64,000 bases of DNA, from NCBI GenBank assembly GCA_965229885.1, contig CBDDJX010000003.1:1984001-2048000 (forward strand). Reading direction: 5' to 3'. Below are positions 1-7,477 of this stretch, piece by piece. A program made the translations under genes and the position numbers. The notes below the pieces were generated by a model. It did not search any database, had not been told where the DNA came from, and saw only the letters and a program-made list of their open reading frames with translations. The first letter of the stretch is position 1, and each line of letters starts with the position of its first letter. The stretch is from DATLLJ01 sp965229885. GTDB lineage: Bacteria; Acidobacteriota; Vicinamibacteria; Vicinamibacterales; CAVVIG01.

Positions 1-163
1 CAACAACTTCCGGAAGAAGCGCTCGGCGGCGTTGCGATCACGCCGGGGTTGCACGAGGATGTCGAGGACATCGCCGTCGTGATCGCCCGCGCGCCAGAGA
101 TACTGCTGGCGCCCCCGAATGGTGACGAACAGTTCGTCCAAGTACCACGTGTCGCCGAGGCGT
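1..163 (-). pseudogene. IS6-family transposase fragment (central part)
   Basis: Reading the minus strand gives a continuous frame with GDTWYLDELFVTIRG, then QQYLWRAGDHDGDVLDIL, then RRDRNAAERFFRKLL. This is the first catalytic Asp region of IS6/IS26-like DDE transposases (TWYLDE) and the part after it. The N-terminal side is cut at 164 by the terminal repeat of an IS5-family element, and the C-terminal side runs off the window start. It is a remnant unless the rest lies outside the window. A separate N-terminal piece of an IS6-type transposase lies at 14736-14829. Confidence 0.8.
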
Positions 164-1248
164 GGCGTTGGTGCATGAATCGAAGCTGACCCGCGGCCGT
201 CACTGTCGAGAGGCCACTCACCGACCAATACTGTACGATTCCGGCCGACCAAGTTCGGTCATCTGATTCAGGACGTTGCACGCGATGACCGCCTCGGTCG
301 CTCGCCCGCCTGGGGAGCGAGCGCGAAGACTCCCGCCGATGATCGATTTGTACCGAAAGAAGGCGTTCTCGACGCGGGCCTGCCGATGATAGCCAACCTC
401 CTTCTTCCACCGCCGGCGGCCGATCTTCTTCATCTTCTTGATCGTGCGATCCCGAGCACTCGATCGCGGTCTCCGTCGAGACACCCGTGCCGTCTTGTTC
501 GATGGGACCACCGCGATCGCGCCTCGTGCAGCGGCCATCTCGTAGAACGCGATCGTGTCGTAGGCCGCATCGCCCGTGACGCTGGCGAGACCCCCGTCGA
601 CGGCGCCGATCAGTTCGAGGGCCGTCGTCGCGTCATCGACCGTCGCTTCCGTCAACGCGTGGGCGACGATCACCCCCGATCGGTCGACGCCCAGATGGAG
701 CTTCTTCCAGCCGCGCGTACCGCGTACGCCGTGTTTCGCCCTAGCCCATTCGCCTTCGCCCACGATCGACAGTCCCGTGCTGTCGACGATCAAATGCACG
801 CCTTTGCCGGTCGGGACTCGCTCACGCCTGAGGTCGAGGTACTGGCCACGCCGTGCGAGCGTTGTGTGATCGGGCGCGGCGAGCGCAAGATCCATCATCC
901 CGAAGAGCGACTGCAGAACCCCCTCGGTCTGGCGGAGTGGCAGGTGGAACAGAAGACGGAGCGTCAGTGCGATTGCGATGGCGACGTCGGAGTACTTCTG
1001 CTGCCCTCCGCGACTGCCGACGCCCGCCGGCTCCCAGGTGGCGATCGCTTCCGGTGACACCCACAGGGTGATGTCGCCGCGTCCGACGAGGGCACGATCG
1101 TAGGAGGCCCAGTTCGCGACGTGGTACTTGGTCTTGTACGTGGGATGGACTCTCGAATGCATCCCTTCAGTGTGGCCGCGGTGCACAGGAGATCAAGCGG
1201 ATCCCAGTCTCTGGACGTCTCAGCCCGCAGGATTCATGCACCAACGCC
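164..1248 (-). mobile_element. IS5-family insertion sequence, apparently complete
   Basis: An 18-bp perfect inverted repeat (ggcgttggtgcatgaatc) lies at 164-181 and, as its reverse complement, at 1231-1248. It encloses one transposase gene on the minus strand. The 1085-bp length and single ORF fit the IS5 family. The left end interrupts an IS6-type transposase and the right end abuts a truncated DinB-like gene, so the flanks do not belong to one gene. No target duplication was recognised, which suggests rearrangement after insertion. A truncated relative lies at 19294-19609. Confidence 0.85.
218..1186 (-). CDS. IS5-family DDE transposase
   Basis: This 322-aa protein catalyses cut-and-paste transposition of the surrounding IS. 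The catalytic triad can be placed at D135 (VDSTGLS), D206 (TGDAAYD) and E273 (RVENAFF), followed by the family-typical RYK segment. The N-terminus matches the copy at 19330-19470 (YKTKYHVANW against YKTRYRVANW), which supports the frame. The GTG at 1186 is used here; an ATG eight codons later at 1162 is equally plausible. The reading frame has no internal stop and the element has both terminal repeats, so it may still be active. Confidence 0.9.
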   Translation of the reverse strand: MHRGHTEGMHSRVHPTYKTKYHVANWASYDRALVGRGDITLWVSPEAIATWEPAGVGSRGGQQKYSDVAIAIALTLRLLFHLPLRQTEGVLQSLFGMMDLALAAPDHTTLARRGQYLDLRRERVPTGKGVHLIVDSTGLSIVGEGEWARAKHGVRGTRGWKKLHLGVDRSGVIVAHALTEATVDDATTALELIGAVDGGLASVTGDAAYDTIAFYEMAAARGAIAVVPSNKTARVSRRRPRSSARDRTIKKMKKIGRRRWKKEVGYHRQARVENAFFRYKSIIGGSLRARSPGGRATEAVIACNVLNQMTELGRPESYSIGR

Positions 1249-1420
1249 GGTCGACGACATCTTGCTCGTGACCAATGAGATGGCCGAGCAGCTCCCGCGC
1301 CGTAAGGGCCTTAGGTTCCGGGCGCCAGTCGAGTTTGTCCGCCGACACAGCGTTGAAGACGCGCACGAAGAGTGGGATATCGGTCGAACGACACTGAAGG
1401 AAGAATTCCCGATTGGTCAT
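1249..1420 (-). pseudogene. DinB-like protein, N-terminal fragment
   Basis: The start is well defined: AAGGAG lies seven bases before the ATG at 1420. About 57 codons follow, with the DinB-like pattern of an N-terminal helix, then LDWRPEPKALTARELLGHLIGHEQ, which contains the first helix His of this metal-binding four-helix family. The frame is cut by the inverted repeat of the IS5 element at 1248, so the remaining helices are missing. DinB-family proteins are small thiol-transferase-like or uncharacterised enzymes. The specific function of this one is unknown. Confidence 0.6.
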
Positions 1421-1450
1421 CTACTAACTCCTTTTTGACATCACGCTACA

Positions 1451-2550
1451 TCAAGACGAGGAACTGCTGGCCAAAGGGGTCAATCCTAGTACCTCATATC
1501 CACTCGCCTGGGTGAACGCGGCCAGCGCGTCCTTATGTCGGGCTTCCACTTGCGCCCGGAGTGTCTGAAACTCGGCGGTCGTGCGCAGCGGGTCGAGAAA
1601 TGAATCGCGCATCGTCCATGGATAGCAGAAGAATCCCCTCTGCACCGCCTTGCCGATCAGTGAGAGCCCTCGCTCGACTGCGCCAGCAGGCACGAACCAT
1701 ATACTGACGTAATAGAGGAACTCCGGATCGAGTTCGATCAGATCAAAATCGATTCGCTCCAGCGCCGCGAGCGCGGCGTCGTGGTTCCCGTCAGCCACTC
1801 CGCGAAGCGCCCTCAAACACTGTGTTAAAGAAGGATCAGCGCTTTGAAAGTGCGGGCTTTGGATGGCATCATCGAGCACCCTGATCGCCTCTGTTCGACA
1901 ACCAAGCTCGATGAACGACAGTGCTGTCGTGAACTCGCTGAAGGGTTTTCCTGCCGCAGCGTCGATCGCTTGCTGATACTGGCCGGCCATCCAGAGGCTG
2001 TGGTGGACACCGGTTTCAATGTGTGGCTCGAGGCGACGGACTCGCTCGTGCGCAGCGAGTGACGCCTCCAGCAGACCAACATACCGGCAGGCTTGCACCA
2101 GCCCAGCGAACAGGTTGGGATCGGTCCCGCCCCGCTTGGCCTGGTCGATCAGACGCACCATGGCCTCGGTCGGTCGGCCCCGTTCCAGTTCGAGCGCCGT
2201 ATACAGGCGGTGTGCCTCTGGCAGGTTCGGATTGAGCGCCAGCGCCCACTGGTAGCCTTTCTTCCGGTCTTCATGTCCGACTTTCGCCAGTACGCGGTAG
2301 AGGCGACCCAGGCGTGCCCATGCCGGAGCGTACGAGGGATCCTGTTCGACGCTACGTTCGTATAGATTCAGCGCCACTGACCACTCGTCGGGGCGGCGAC
2401 CGAGCTCGTTCGCACGGAGATAGAACTCGTAGGCGGAGGCGCTTTGCGGAGTGTCTCGCTGGAGCTGCTGATCCTCACCCACTGTCAACGGCAACGACAG
2501 CGAATCGACCAACCGTCGCGTCAGGTCGTCCTCGAGTTGGAAGAGACTTC
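1451..2550 (-). pseudogene. TPR-rich C-terminal region, probably of a Ser/Thr kinase or adenylate-cyclase-type protein
   Basis: An open frame of about 366 codons begins abruptly at about 2550, where it is fused to a transposase fragment. The first residues, LFQLEDDLTRRLVDSL, resemble the linker that precedes TPR arrays in acidobacterial kinases and cyclase-like proteins. Several TPR-like helical repeats follow (AYEFYLRANELGRRP, PSYAPAWARLGRLYRVL, NPNLPEAHRLYTALELERG). The only available start is a TTG at 2512. No kinase or other effector domain is present here, so the N-terminal half was probably lost in the rearrangement. The C-terminus ends in a run of serines. The TPR assignment is firmer than the parent family. 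Confidence 0.6.
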
Positions 2551-2963
2551 CGGGCGATCTGGTGGCCGAGGTTCGACAGCGCGCCGCGGATGCGCGTCTA
2601 GCCCCACGTCGGATTCTCGACCGCCATCCGCACCACGAGGTCGGACACCTCCTGTGGCGTCATCGGATGGCCTCGCCGTCGGCGGGCGCTGCCGTCGTAT
2701 TTCTGAGCGATCAGTCTCCGATGCCAGCGGAGAATCGTGTCCGGTGTGACGATCCCGGTCACTTGGCTCAACGCTCGCCGTCCGAGTGTCCTGCCCCGCA
2801 CCGCGAGTCGACGGCGCTGGGCGTCGGTCAGGCGAAGCGGTCGCGGGCTCAGTTGCTCCCGAAGGACCCGGTTTTCCTCTCGGAGATAGTCGATCAGGTC
2901 TTCTTGGTGGCGGTTCACCCAGCCAGCGACGGTGAGCACGAGGAATTGCAGAGCGTCGGGCAT
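2550..2963 (-). pseudogene. rve/DDE-type transposase, N-terminal fragment
   Basis: The ATG at 2963 opens a frame reading MPDALQFLVLTVAGWVNRHQ, then a leucine-rich REENRVLREQL segment and an HTH-like part (TPDTILRWHRRLIAQKYDG). A TAG at 2598-2600 replaces the Tyr codon found in the second copy (WGYTRIRGAL at about 12200), after which the frame continues with TRIRGALSNLGHQIAR before merging into the TPR gene near 2550. The catalytic integrase domain is absent. The paralogous fragment at 11843-12245 is also degenerate, so both are relics of one IS type. Confidence 0.75.
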
Positions 2964-2984
2964 TCCCCGAGACTACTCGGGGAA
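2963..2984. other. Perfect 9-bp-stem hairpin at the transposase start
   Basis: TTCCCCGAG, a four-base loop (acta) and CTCGGGGAA form a perfect palindrome directly upstream of, and touching, the ATG at 2963. On the minus-strand mRNA it would mask the translation start. Such hairpins are known to limit transposase translation from read-through transcripts in some IS families. Its role here is inferred. In the second copy (upstream of 11843) the hairpin has decayed. Confidence 0.5.
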
Positions 2985-3106
2985 CAGCGGCCAGCACCGA
3001 CCGTGCCTCGGCGATTCCCCAACCTCGGCCGCTTTGTTGCACCATACGCCATCTCGCATCAATGTAGCCGACGGCGCCCGCGCATCGATCGGGGTCTGCC
3101 CATTTT

Positions 3107-4222
3107 TTACGGCAGCAGCTGCAGAGACCCTTCGTATTTGATCGTTTCCCCCGGCCTTACGTACACGTCCAGGTAGAAGGGCTCATAGCCGTCCGCATGG
3201 ATCTCGATCTGGTGCGGGCCCGCGTCGAGCCTGAGACGTTGGAACGTGCCGTCGAAGTCATCGACCGTTCCCACGAAGTATCCGTCAACGAAAACGTGGG
3301 CGTGCCTGGGCCGAACCTGAAGCCGCACGGCGCCGAGATCTGGATACCGGTCGTACGTCGTGACGTTGGCGCCGTACGAGTAGATCGGGTAGTAGGGCCA
3401 GTAGCCGTACCCGTACCCGAACCGAAACGCGTACCCATACCCGTGGGGATGACCATACCTGAACCCAGACTGGTACCTGAAGCCGGTGCCGACACGCACG
3501 CGGTTGTAGACCGGATACCGGTACCCCGGATAGCGGCTGTGCCTTCCCGAGCCGTAGTAGAAGTAAAGCCCCCCGGCATCGATCCCGATTGGGGTCACGT
3601 TCCGGCCGCCTCGACGAGGCGGCGGCGAAGTGACGTCGTACGCGTTCCCCCAACCGGCTCCCGTGCCTCGATTCGCCCGCCCTGCCTGCTGTCGGTCCGG
3701 ACGAACACGAGACGCCTGGCGCCCTTGCTGATCTCGCGTTGCAGGCGTTACGACCGGACGCTGAAGGCGTGACGCCGTGCGCTCGACGGCTCGCCGGTCG
3801 ACGTTCGCCTGAGGCGCCTGACGATTCCGCGGCTCCTGCTGGGCAGCCCGGGTGTTGGACGGTGTGCGCTGCGGTCGTGGCGCCGCGCGCTCGACGGTTC
3901 GTCGGTTCGGAGCCGCTCGGCGGGGCTGTTCGGCCTGGCGCTGTTGTCTAGCCTTTCCAGTTCCACGTGTCGCACCCAGCCCGCGGCGAACCGCACGGCC
4001 TGACTGGCCTGCTGAGTCGGCCCCGCGACCCTGGCGCTGCGCGCGAGCCTGCTGTGAACTCGCTGATGGTGGTGAGTCCCGGGATGCGACGATGATGGCC
4101 CTCGATTGTCGCTCGTGTGGTCCAAATGTCGAGGTCCCATCCGCACGCGCTGCCCCAGCCGGTGAGCTGATGAGGACCAGCGTCGCTCCGAGGCTGGCTA
4201 CGAGGAGAGCTCGGCATCCCAT
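3107..4222 (-). CDS. Secreted basic PEGA-domain protein
   Basis: The 371-aa protein starts at the ATG at 4222, preceded by AAGGAG; the longer frame to 4339 lacks such a site. The N-terminus is a signal peptide (MGCRALLVASLGATLVLISS, then an Ala-rich cleavage region). Residues about 50-210 are low-complexity and rich in Arg, Gln, Pro and Ala. About 230-300 are rich in Gly and Tyr (GYGYGYWPYYP). The last 70 residues form a PEGA domain, a small beta-fold often found on surface proteins (VFVDGYFVGTVDDF, then LDAGPHQIEIHADGYEPF). It is probably an envelope or surface-associated protein. The ligand is unknown. Confidence 0.8.
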   Translation of the reverse strand: MGCRALLVASLGATLVLISSPAGAARADGTSTFGPHERQSRAIIVASRDSPPSASSQQARAQRQGRGADSAGQSGRAVRRGLGATRGTGKARQQRQAEQPRRAAPNRRTVERAAPRPQRTPSNTRAAQQEPRNRQAPQANVDRRAVERTASRLQRPVVTPATRDQQGRQASRVRPDRQQAGRANRGTGAGWGNAYDVTSPPPRRGGRNVTPIGIDAGGLYFYYGSGRHSRYPGYRYPVYNRVRVGTGFRYQSGFRYGHPHGYGYAFRFGYGYGYWPYYPIYSYGANVTTYDRYPDLGAVRLQVRPRHAHVFVDGYFVGTVDDFDGTFQRLRLDAGPHQIEIHADGYEPFYLDVYVRPGETIKYEGSLQLLP

Positions 4223-4554
4223 GCTGCACTCCTTAATCTCAGGTGATCTAATCGCGTGCTCGCACGGACAGCCCCAGGCGGCTGCAGGCCAGTCGTCGGC
4301 GCGGCGGGCCGATCTCTCTGGCCGCACTGACACGAGCACCTAGGTCAGCACGGTTCGTGCCACTTAGAGCTTGCCCACAGGCGCGTTCGCAAAGGTGATA
4401 GGGTCGGCCGTCTGCACCGCAGTGTCTCAAGAAGGCGTCAGCGCGCCTGCTCGGATGAGGACAACAAGCTCCGCCCGGATGGAGGTGCTTACGCCGGTCG
4501 CTGTTGATCGGTCACTTTCAGCTCCGAGGTCGTGGAGGAAACGACAGGTCTGAG
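4223..4554. other. Intergenic region, no gene recognised
   Basis: These 332 bases lie between the PEGA gene start and the left end of the IS481 element. Open frames here are short, without ribosome-binding sites or recognisable motifs. The promoter of the minus-strand PEGA gene should lie in the first part, but no convincing -10/-35 pair was identified. Confidence 0.4.
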
Positions 4555-5926
4555 CGGCCGGGGACATGAGTGACAGATCAGTCCGGGGACATGGGTAACA
4601 CTTGGTGGGTGTTACCACGCCGTGTGAGAGCGGAGGAGCGCGCGTTCTTGGCGGGCTCCGTAGTCGTCCCGGCCGGTCCTCTCCTGACGGTGCGGCCTTT
4701 GTGATCTTCAATGCGGAGAATGCGTTCGTTCATCCGTCCGAGCTTCACTGGCCCGAAGTATACGTCCCAGAGCCCATCGTCGACTTCTTCCAGTCCGACG
4801 TACTCGCCCGCCAGCGTGTGCGTCACGCAGACCCAGCGCTTCTTCCACCGGATGCCGCTGTTGCGACTGACGAGGCGGACTTCGAAGTGGCCGGGGTATT
4901 CCACGGGCGCGAGCGTGCGCGGCAGCGTCCGCGGTGACGGCTGGTAGACGGAGCCAGGCGTTTCTTGGTCCAATGCTTCGTGCGGGCGTTCGTCGTTGTA
5001 CTCGTGACGAAACCGATTGAACCGGATCTGTTGGGCGCGCAGATTGGCGCTCGGGGGACGCGTGGCCTCGGCTTTCAGCGTCCGATGCATCCGCTCATGG
5101 CGCCCGTTCTGCTGCGGGGACGCGGGGGCGATCAGTTCCGGGAGGATCCCGAGCCGAATCCACCAGACGGACAACGTGGACAGGCGCCCGAGCGCGGTAG
5201 TGGCGAAGGGCACGCCATTGTCGGTCCGGATGATCCCCGGCAAGCCGTACTCTTGGAAGAGGCGGAGGAAGAGCGGGCGAGCCGTAACGATCGCGGTCGA
5301 GAGCAGGCCGTGACAGGTCAGCAAGTACCGACTGAAGCCATCGACGATCGTCAACGGATAGCAATACACCCCGTCGCGGGTTTTGAACTGCCCTTTGAAG
5401 TCCGCGGTCCAGGTCCCGTTGGGGGCCGTCATCGGGATCAGCGGCCGACCCGGGTGTGCGGGCACCGGCCGCCGCCGCGACCCCGTGATGAGACCGGCGC
5501 GATCCAGCAGATCACAGACCGTACTCCGGGCCGGGAGTGTCCACGTCGGGTGCCGCGTGGCCACGATCTTCAGGAGTTTCTTGGCGCCCCAGGTCGGATG
5601 GTGGCGGCGCACGTCCAGCAGGGCCGCGATGATCGGCGGGGGCGTCCGGTGCGGACAATGCGCCGGCCGCCGTGACCGATCGACCAGCCCGGCCGGTCCC
5701 CCAACCTCATAGCGCTCGATCCATTTATAGGCGGTCTTCCGACTGATGCCGTAGCGTCGCGCCAGCTCCGCGACGTCGAACACATCGCGCTGGTAGTCGG
5801 CGATGAACTGCACGCGTTGGTCCATGAGTAACGTCTCCTGCCATGGCATCGAGCACCTCGGCTCGAGTGTGGCTGAATGTGTTACCCATGTCCCCGGACT
5901 CTTCTGTTACCCTTCTCCCCGGACCG
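4555..5926 (-). mobile_element. IS481-family insertion sequence with doubled terminal repeats
   Basis: The inner inverted repeat gtccggggacatgggtaaca (plus one c) lies at 4581-4601 and its exact reverse complement at 5879-5899. A second, diverged copy of the same motif lies outside each inner repeat (from 4555 on the left, to 5926 on the right), so each end is a tandem pair of about 22-24 bp and the full inverted repeat is about 47 bp. It encloses a single IS481-type transposase. Both ends and the ORF are present, so the element is probably intact. Confidence 0.85.
4578..5825 (-). CDS. IS481-family transposase (rve integrase core)
   Basis: The start is the ATG at 5825, preceded by GGAGA at a seven-base spacing; an upstream in-frame ATG at 5849 has no such site. 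The protein has about 415 residues. Residues 15-60 form an HTH (VAELARRYGISRKTAYKWIERY). The DDE core is D142 (WTADFKGQF), D202 (IIRTDNGVPF) and E244 (GRHERMHRTL), followed by YNDERPHEAL, typical of IS481 transposases. The stop lies just inside the left terminal repeat, so the C-terminal residues are encoded by the inverted-repeat zone. Confidence 0.92.
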   Translation of the reverse strand: MDQRVQFIADYQRDVFDVAELARRYGISRKTAYKWIERYEVGGPAGLVDRSRRPAHCPHRTPPPIIAALLDVRRHHPTWGAKKLLKIVATRHPTWTLPARSTVCDLLDRAGLITGSRRRPVPAHPGRPLIPMTAPNGTWTADFKGQFKTRDGVYCYPLTIVDGFSRYLLTCHGLLSTAIVTARPLFLRLFQEYGLPGIIRTDNGVPFATTALGRLSTLSVWWIRLGILPELIAPASPQQNGRHERMHRTLKAEATRPPSANLRAQQIRFNRFRHEYNDERPHEALDQETPGSVYQPSPRTLPRTLAPVEYPGHFEVRLVSRNSGIRWKKRWVCVTHTLAGEYVGLEEVDDGLWDVYFGPVKLGRMNERILRIEDHKGRTVRRGPAGTTTEPAKNARSSALTRRGNTHQVLPMSPD

Positions 5927-5956
5927 CACCGTCTCGCGCCCCTGTACACTTGAGCA

Positions 5957-6111
5957 ATGAACGAGATCAACGGGGTGGCGTGCGGCACGCCCGGGTGCGA
6001 TAACCGTGGACAACCGGGCCTCAACCTCGTGGGCTACGGCTCGTTCGCGACGAAGTCCGGTCGACGGCGCGGTACCGATGCACAGTCTGCAGGGGCACGC
6101 TGAGCACGAAC
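5957..6111 (+). pseudogene. IS1-like/zinc-ribbon transposase, N-terminal fragment
   Basis: From an ATG at 5957 the frame encodes CGTPGCDNRGQPG, then GSFATKSGRRR. After a one-base deletion near 6071-6080 it continues as RYRCTVCRGTLSTN in another frame. The two CxxC-type pairs and the KSGRRRRY(R/L)C pattern match the N-terminal zinc ribbon of IS1-like transposases. The fragment is cut by the left end of the IS3 element at 6111-6112 and does not resume after that element, so it is a relic. Confidence 0.55.
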
Positions 6112-6156
6112 TGGGCTTGATCCGCTTTCGTGGACACTTTCCGAAAGGCGGATACG

Positions 6157-6564
6157 ATGTCCAGAATGGGATCACGCCACACGGGAAAACGCCCGTGCCG
6201 ACAGTTCACCGACGAGTTTATGGCCGGCGCGGTCAGGCTCGTCTTGGATGAGGGCAAGACCGTCGGAGCTGTCGCGCGCGAGTTGGATCTGACCCCCTCG
6301 TCGCTGGGTAATTGGGTCAGGCACGCACGGGCGGATCGGACGCAGGGCAAGACGGGGTTGACCACGGCGGAGCGTGAGGAGTTGGCGCAGCTGCGCAAAG
6401 AGAATCGCGAGCTGCGGACCGAGCGAAAAATCCTGAAAAGCCGCGGCCTTCTTCGCGAAGCACCAGCAATAAGGTTTGCCTGGATTGCCGCGAAGAAGGC
6501 CACCTTCACCGTCCGTGAGCTGTGTCGCACCCTCGCCGTCTCGCCGAGCGGCTTTTGCGCCTAG
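6157..6564 (+). CDS. IS3-family OrfA (HTH protein), altered C-terminus
   Basis: The start is the ATG at 6157, six bases after AAAGGCGG; an earlier ATG at 6130 lies inside the terminal repeat. The protein has an HTH_Tnp_1-type domain (FTDEFMAGAVRLVLDEGKTV, VARELDLTPSSLGNW) and a leucine-rich REELAQLRKENRELRTERKIL helix. At the usual OrfA end (expected ILKKAAAFFA) the frame reads ILKSRGLL instead, while KAAAFFAKHQQ and its stop lie one frame away. This fits a two-base loss (or one-base gain) that carries OrfA directly into the orfB frame. Confidence 0.75.
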   Translation: MSRMGSRHTGKRPCRQFTDEFMAGAVRLVLDEGKTVGAVARELDLTPSSLGNWVRHARADRTQGKTGLTTAEREELAQLRKENRELRTERKILKSRGLLREAPAIRFAWIAAKKATFTVRELCRTLAVSPSGFCA

Positions 6565-6612
6565 TGTCGACGCCCCGAGTCGGCACATGGTCGGCAAGAT
6601 CGCCGGCTCCGC

Positions 6613-7422
6613 GTGTTGGTGCATACGTCGTTTGAAGAGAGTCACCACCGATACGGGAGTCCACGCATTCACGCGGATCTGATCGAGCAGGCCATTGCGG
6701 TGAGTCGCAAGCGCGTGGTGCGGCTGATGCAGGAAGAGGGCCTGAAAGCGCGCGTGCGCAAACGGTTCAAATGCACGACGATGAGTGACCCCGATCAGCC
6801 GGTCACCGCCAATCTCTTGAATCGGCAGTTCACCGCCGCCAGACCGAATCAGCGGTGGGTCGGCGACACGACCGAGTTTGTCATCGGCGAGAGCGGCAAG
6901 CTGTATCTCGCCGCGATCCTCGATTTGTTTTCTCGGTTCACCGTGGGCGGGGCGGTGAGCGCGGTGAATGATCGGCACCTCACCATCAAGGCGCTCGAGA
7001 TGGCCCTCAAGCGCCGGTGTCCCGACGTCGGATTGCTCCACCATTCCGACCAGGGCAGTCCGTACGCGAGCGAGGATTATCAAACGATCTTCGATGCGCA
7101 CCGCATTACGTGTAGCATGAGTCGGCGCGCGAATTGTTACGACAACGCCGTGATGGAGGCGTTCTTTCCCTCGGTGAAGAGCGCACTCCGCGAACGGTTC
7201 GACAGCTGCGGCGAAGCCAAGATGGAGCTGTTCGATTACATCGAAGTGTTCTATAACCAACGGTGCCGACATTCGACGCTCGGCCAGATCAGCCTCGCGG
7301 CGTACGAACGACGCGCGATCTCGGAGGGCATGGACGCCATGGAAAACTGCACAGCGCGCAGTTTCCCACAGCGCCCACACCCCTCGGTGTTCTCTGCGAC
7401 AGAAGAAGGACGAACTGCTTAA
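6613..7422 (+). pseudogene. IS3-family OrfB transposase, 5' end interrupted by TAG
   Basis: The rve core is present: NQRWVGDTTEFVIG (first Asp), LLHHSDQGSPYAS (second Asp) and NCYDNAVMEAFFPSVK (Glu), then YNQRCRHSTLG near the end. The true N-terminus lies upstream (RFAWIAAKKATFTVRELC, in the same frame as orfA) but is separated by the TAG at 6562-6564, where relatives have Trp (GFYAW). The catalytic half could only be made from an internal GTG start, so the transposase is probably non-functional. The tail after AYERRAISEG is longer than usual. Confidence 0.8.
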
Positions 7423-7477
7423 AACAGCGTCGTTAACCTGTCCACCGAATCGGATCAGGCCCAGACTTGGTCGGCAA

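Larger units (their letters stand above)
6112..7463 (+). mobile_element. IS3-family insertion sequence, degenerate
   Basis: Imperfect terminal inverted repeats start tgggcttgatccgctttcg on the left (6112) and, on the reverse complement of the right end (7463), tgggcctgatccgattcgg, giving the TG...CA ends typical of IS3. The 1352-bp element carries orfA and orfB. Both are now in one frame and are separated by an amber codon, so the copy is probably inactive. No target duplication was recognised. Confidence 0.8.

Noticed and set aside
6562..6564. Stop codon reassignment (TAG/TGA read as Trp or Tyr)
   Set aside because: Stops replacing Trp/Tyr occur at 2598, 6562, 11885 and 62795, but only in degenerate genes. 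Intact genes use TAA, TAG and TGA as normal ends, so decay explains them.
6172..7380. 402-codon open frame on the minus strand
   Set aside because: Antisense to the IS3 orfA/orfB genes; no recognisable motif.
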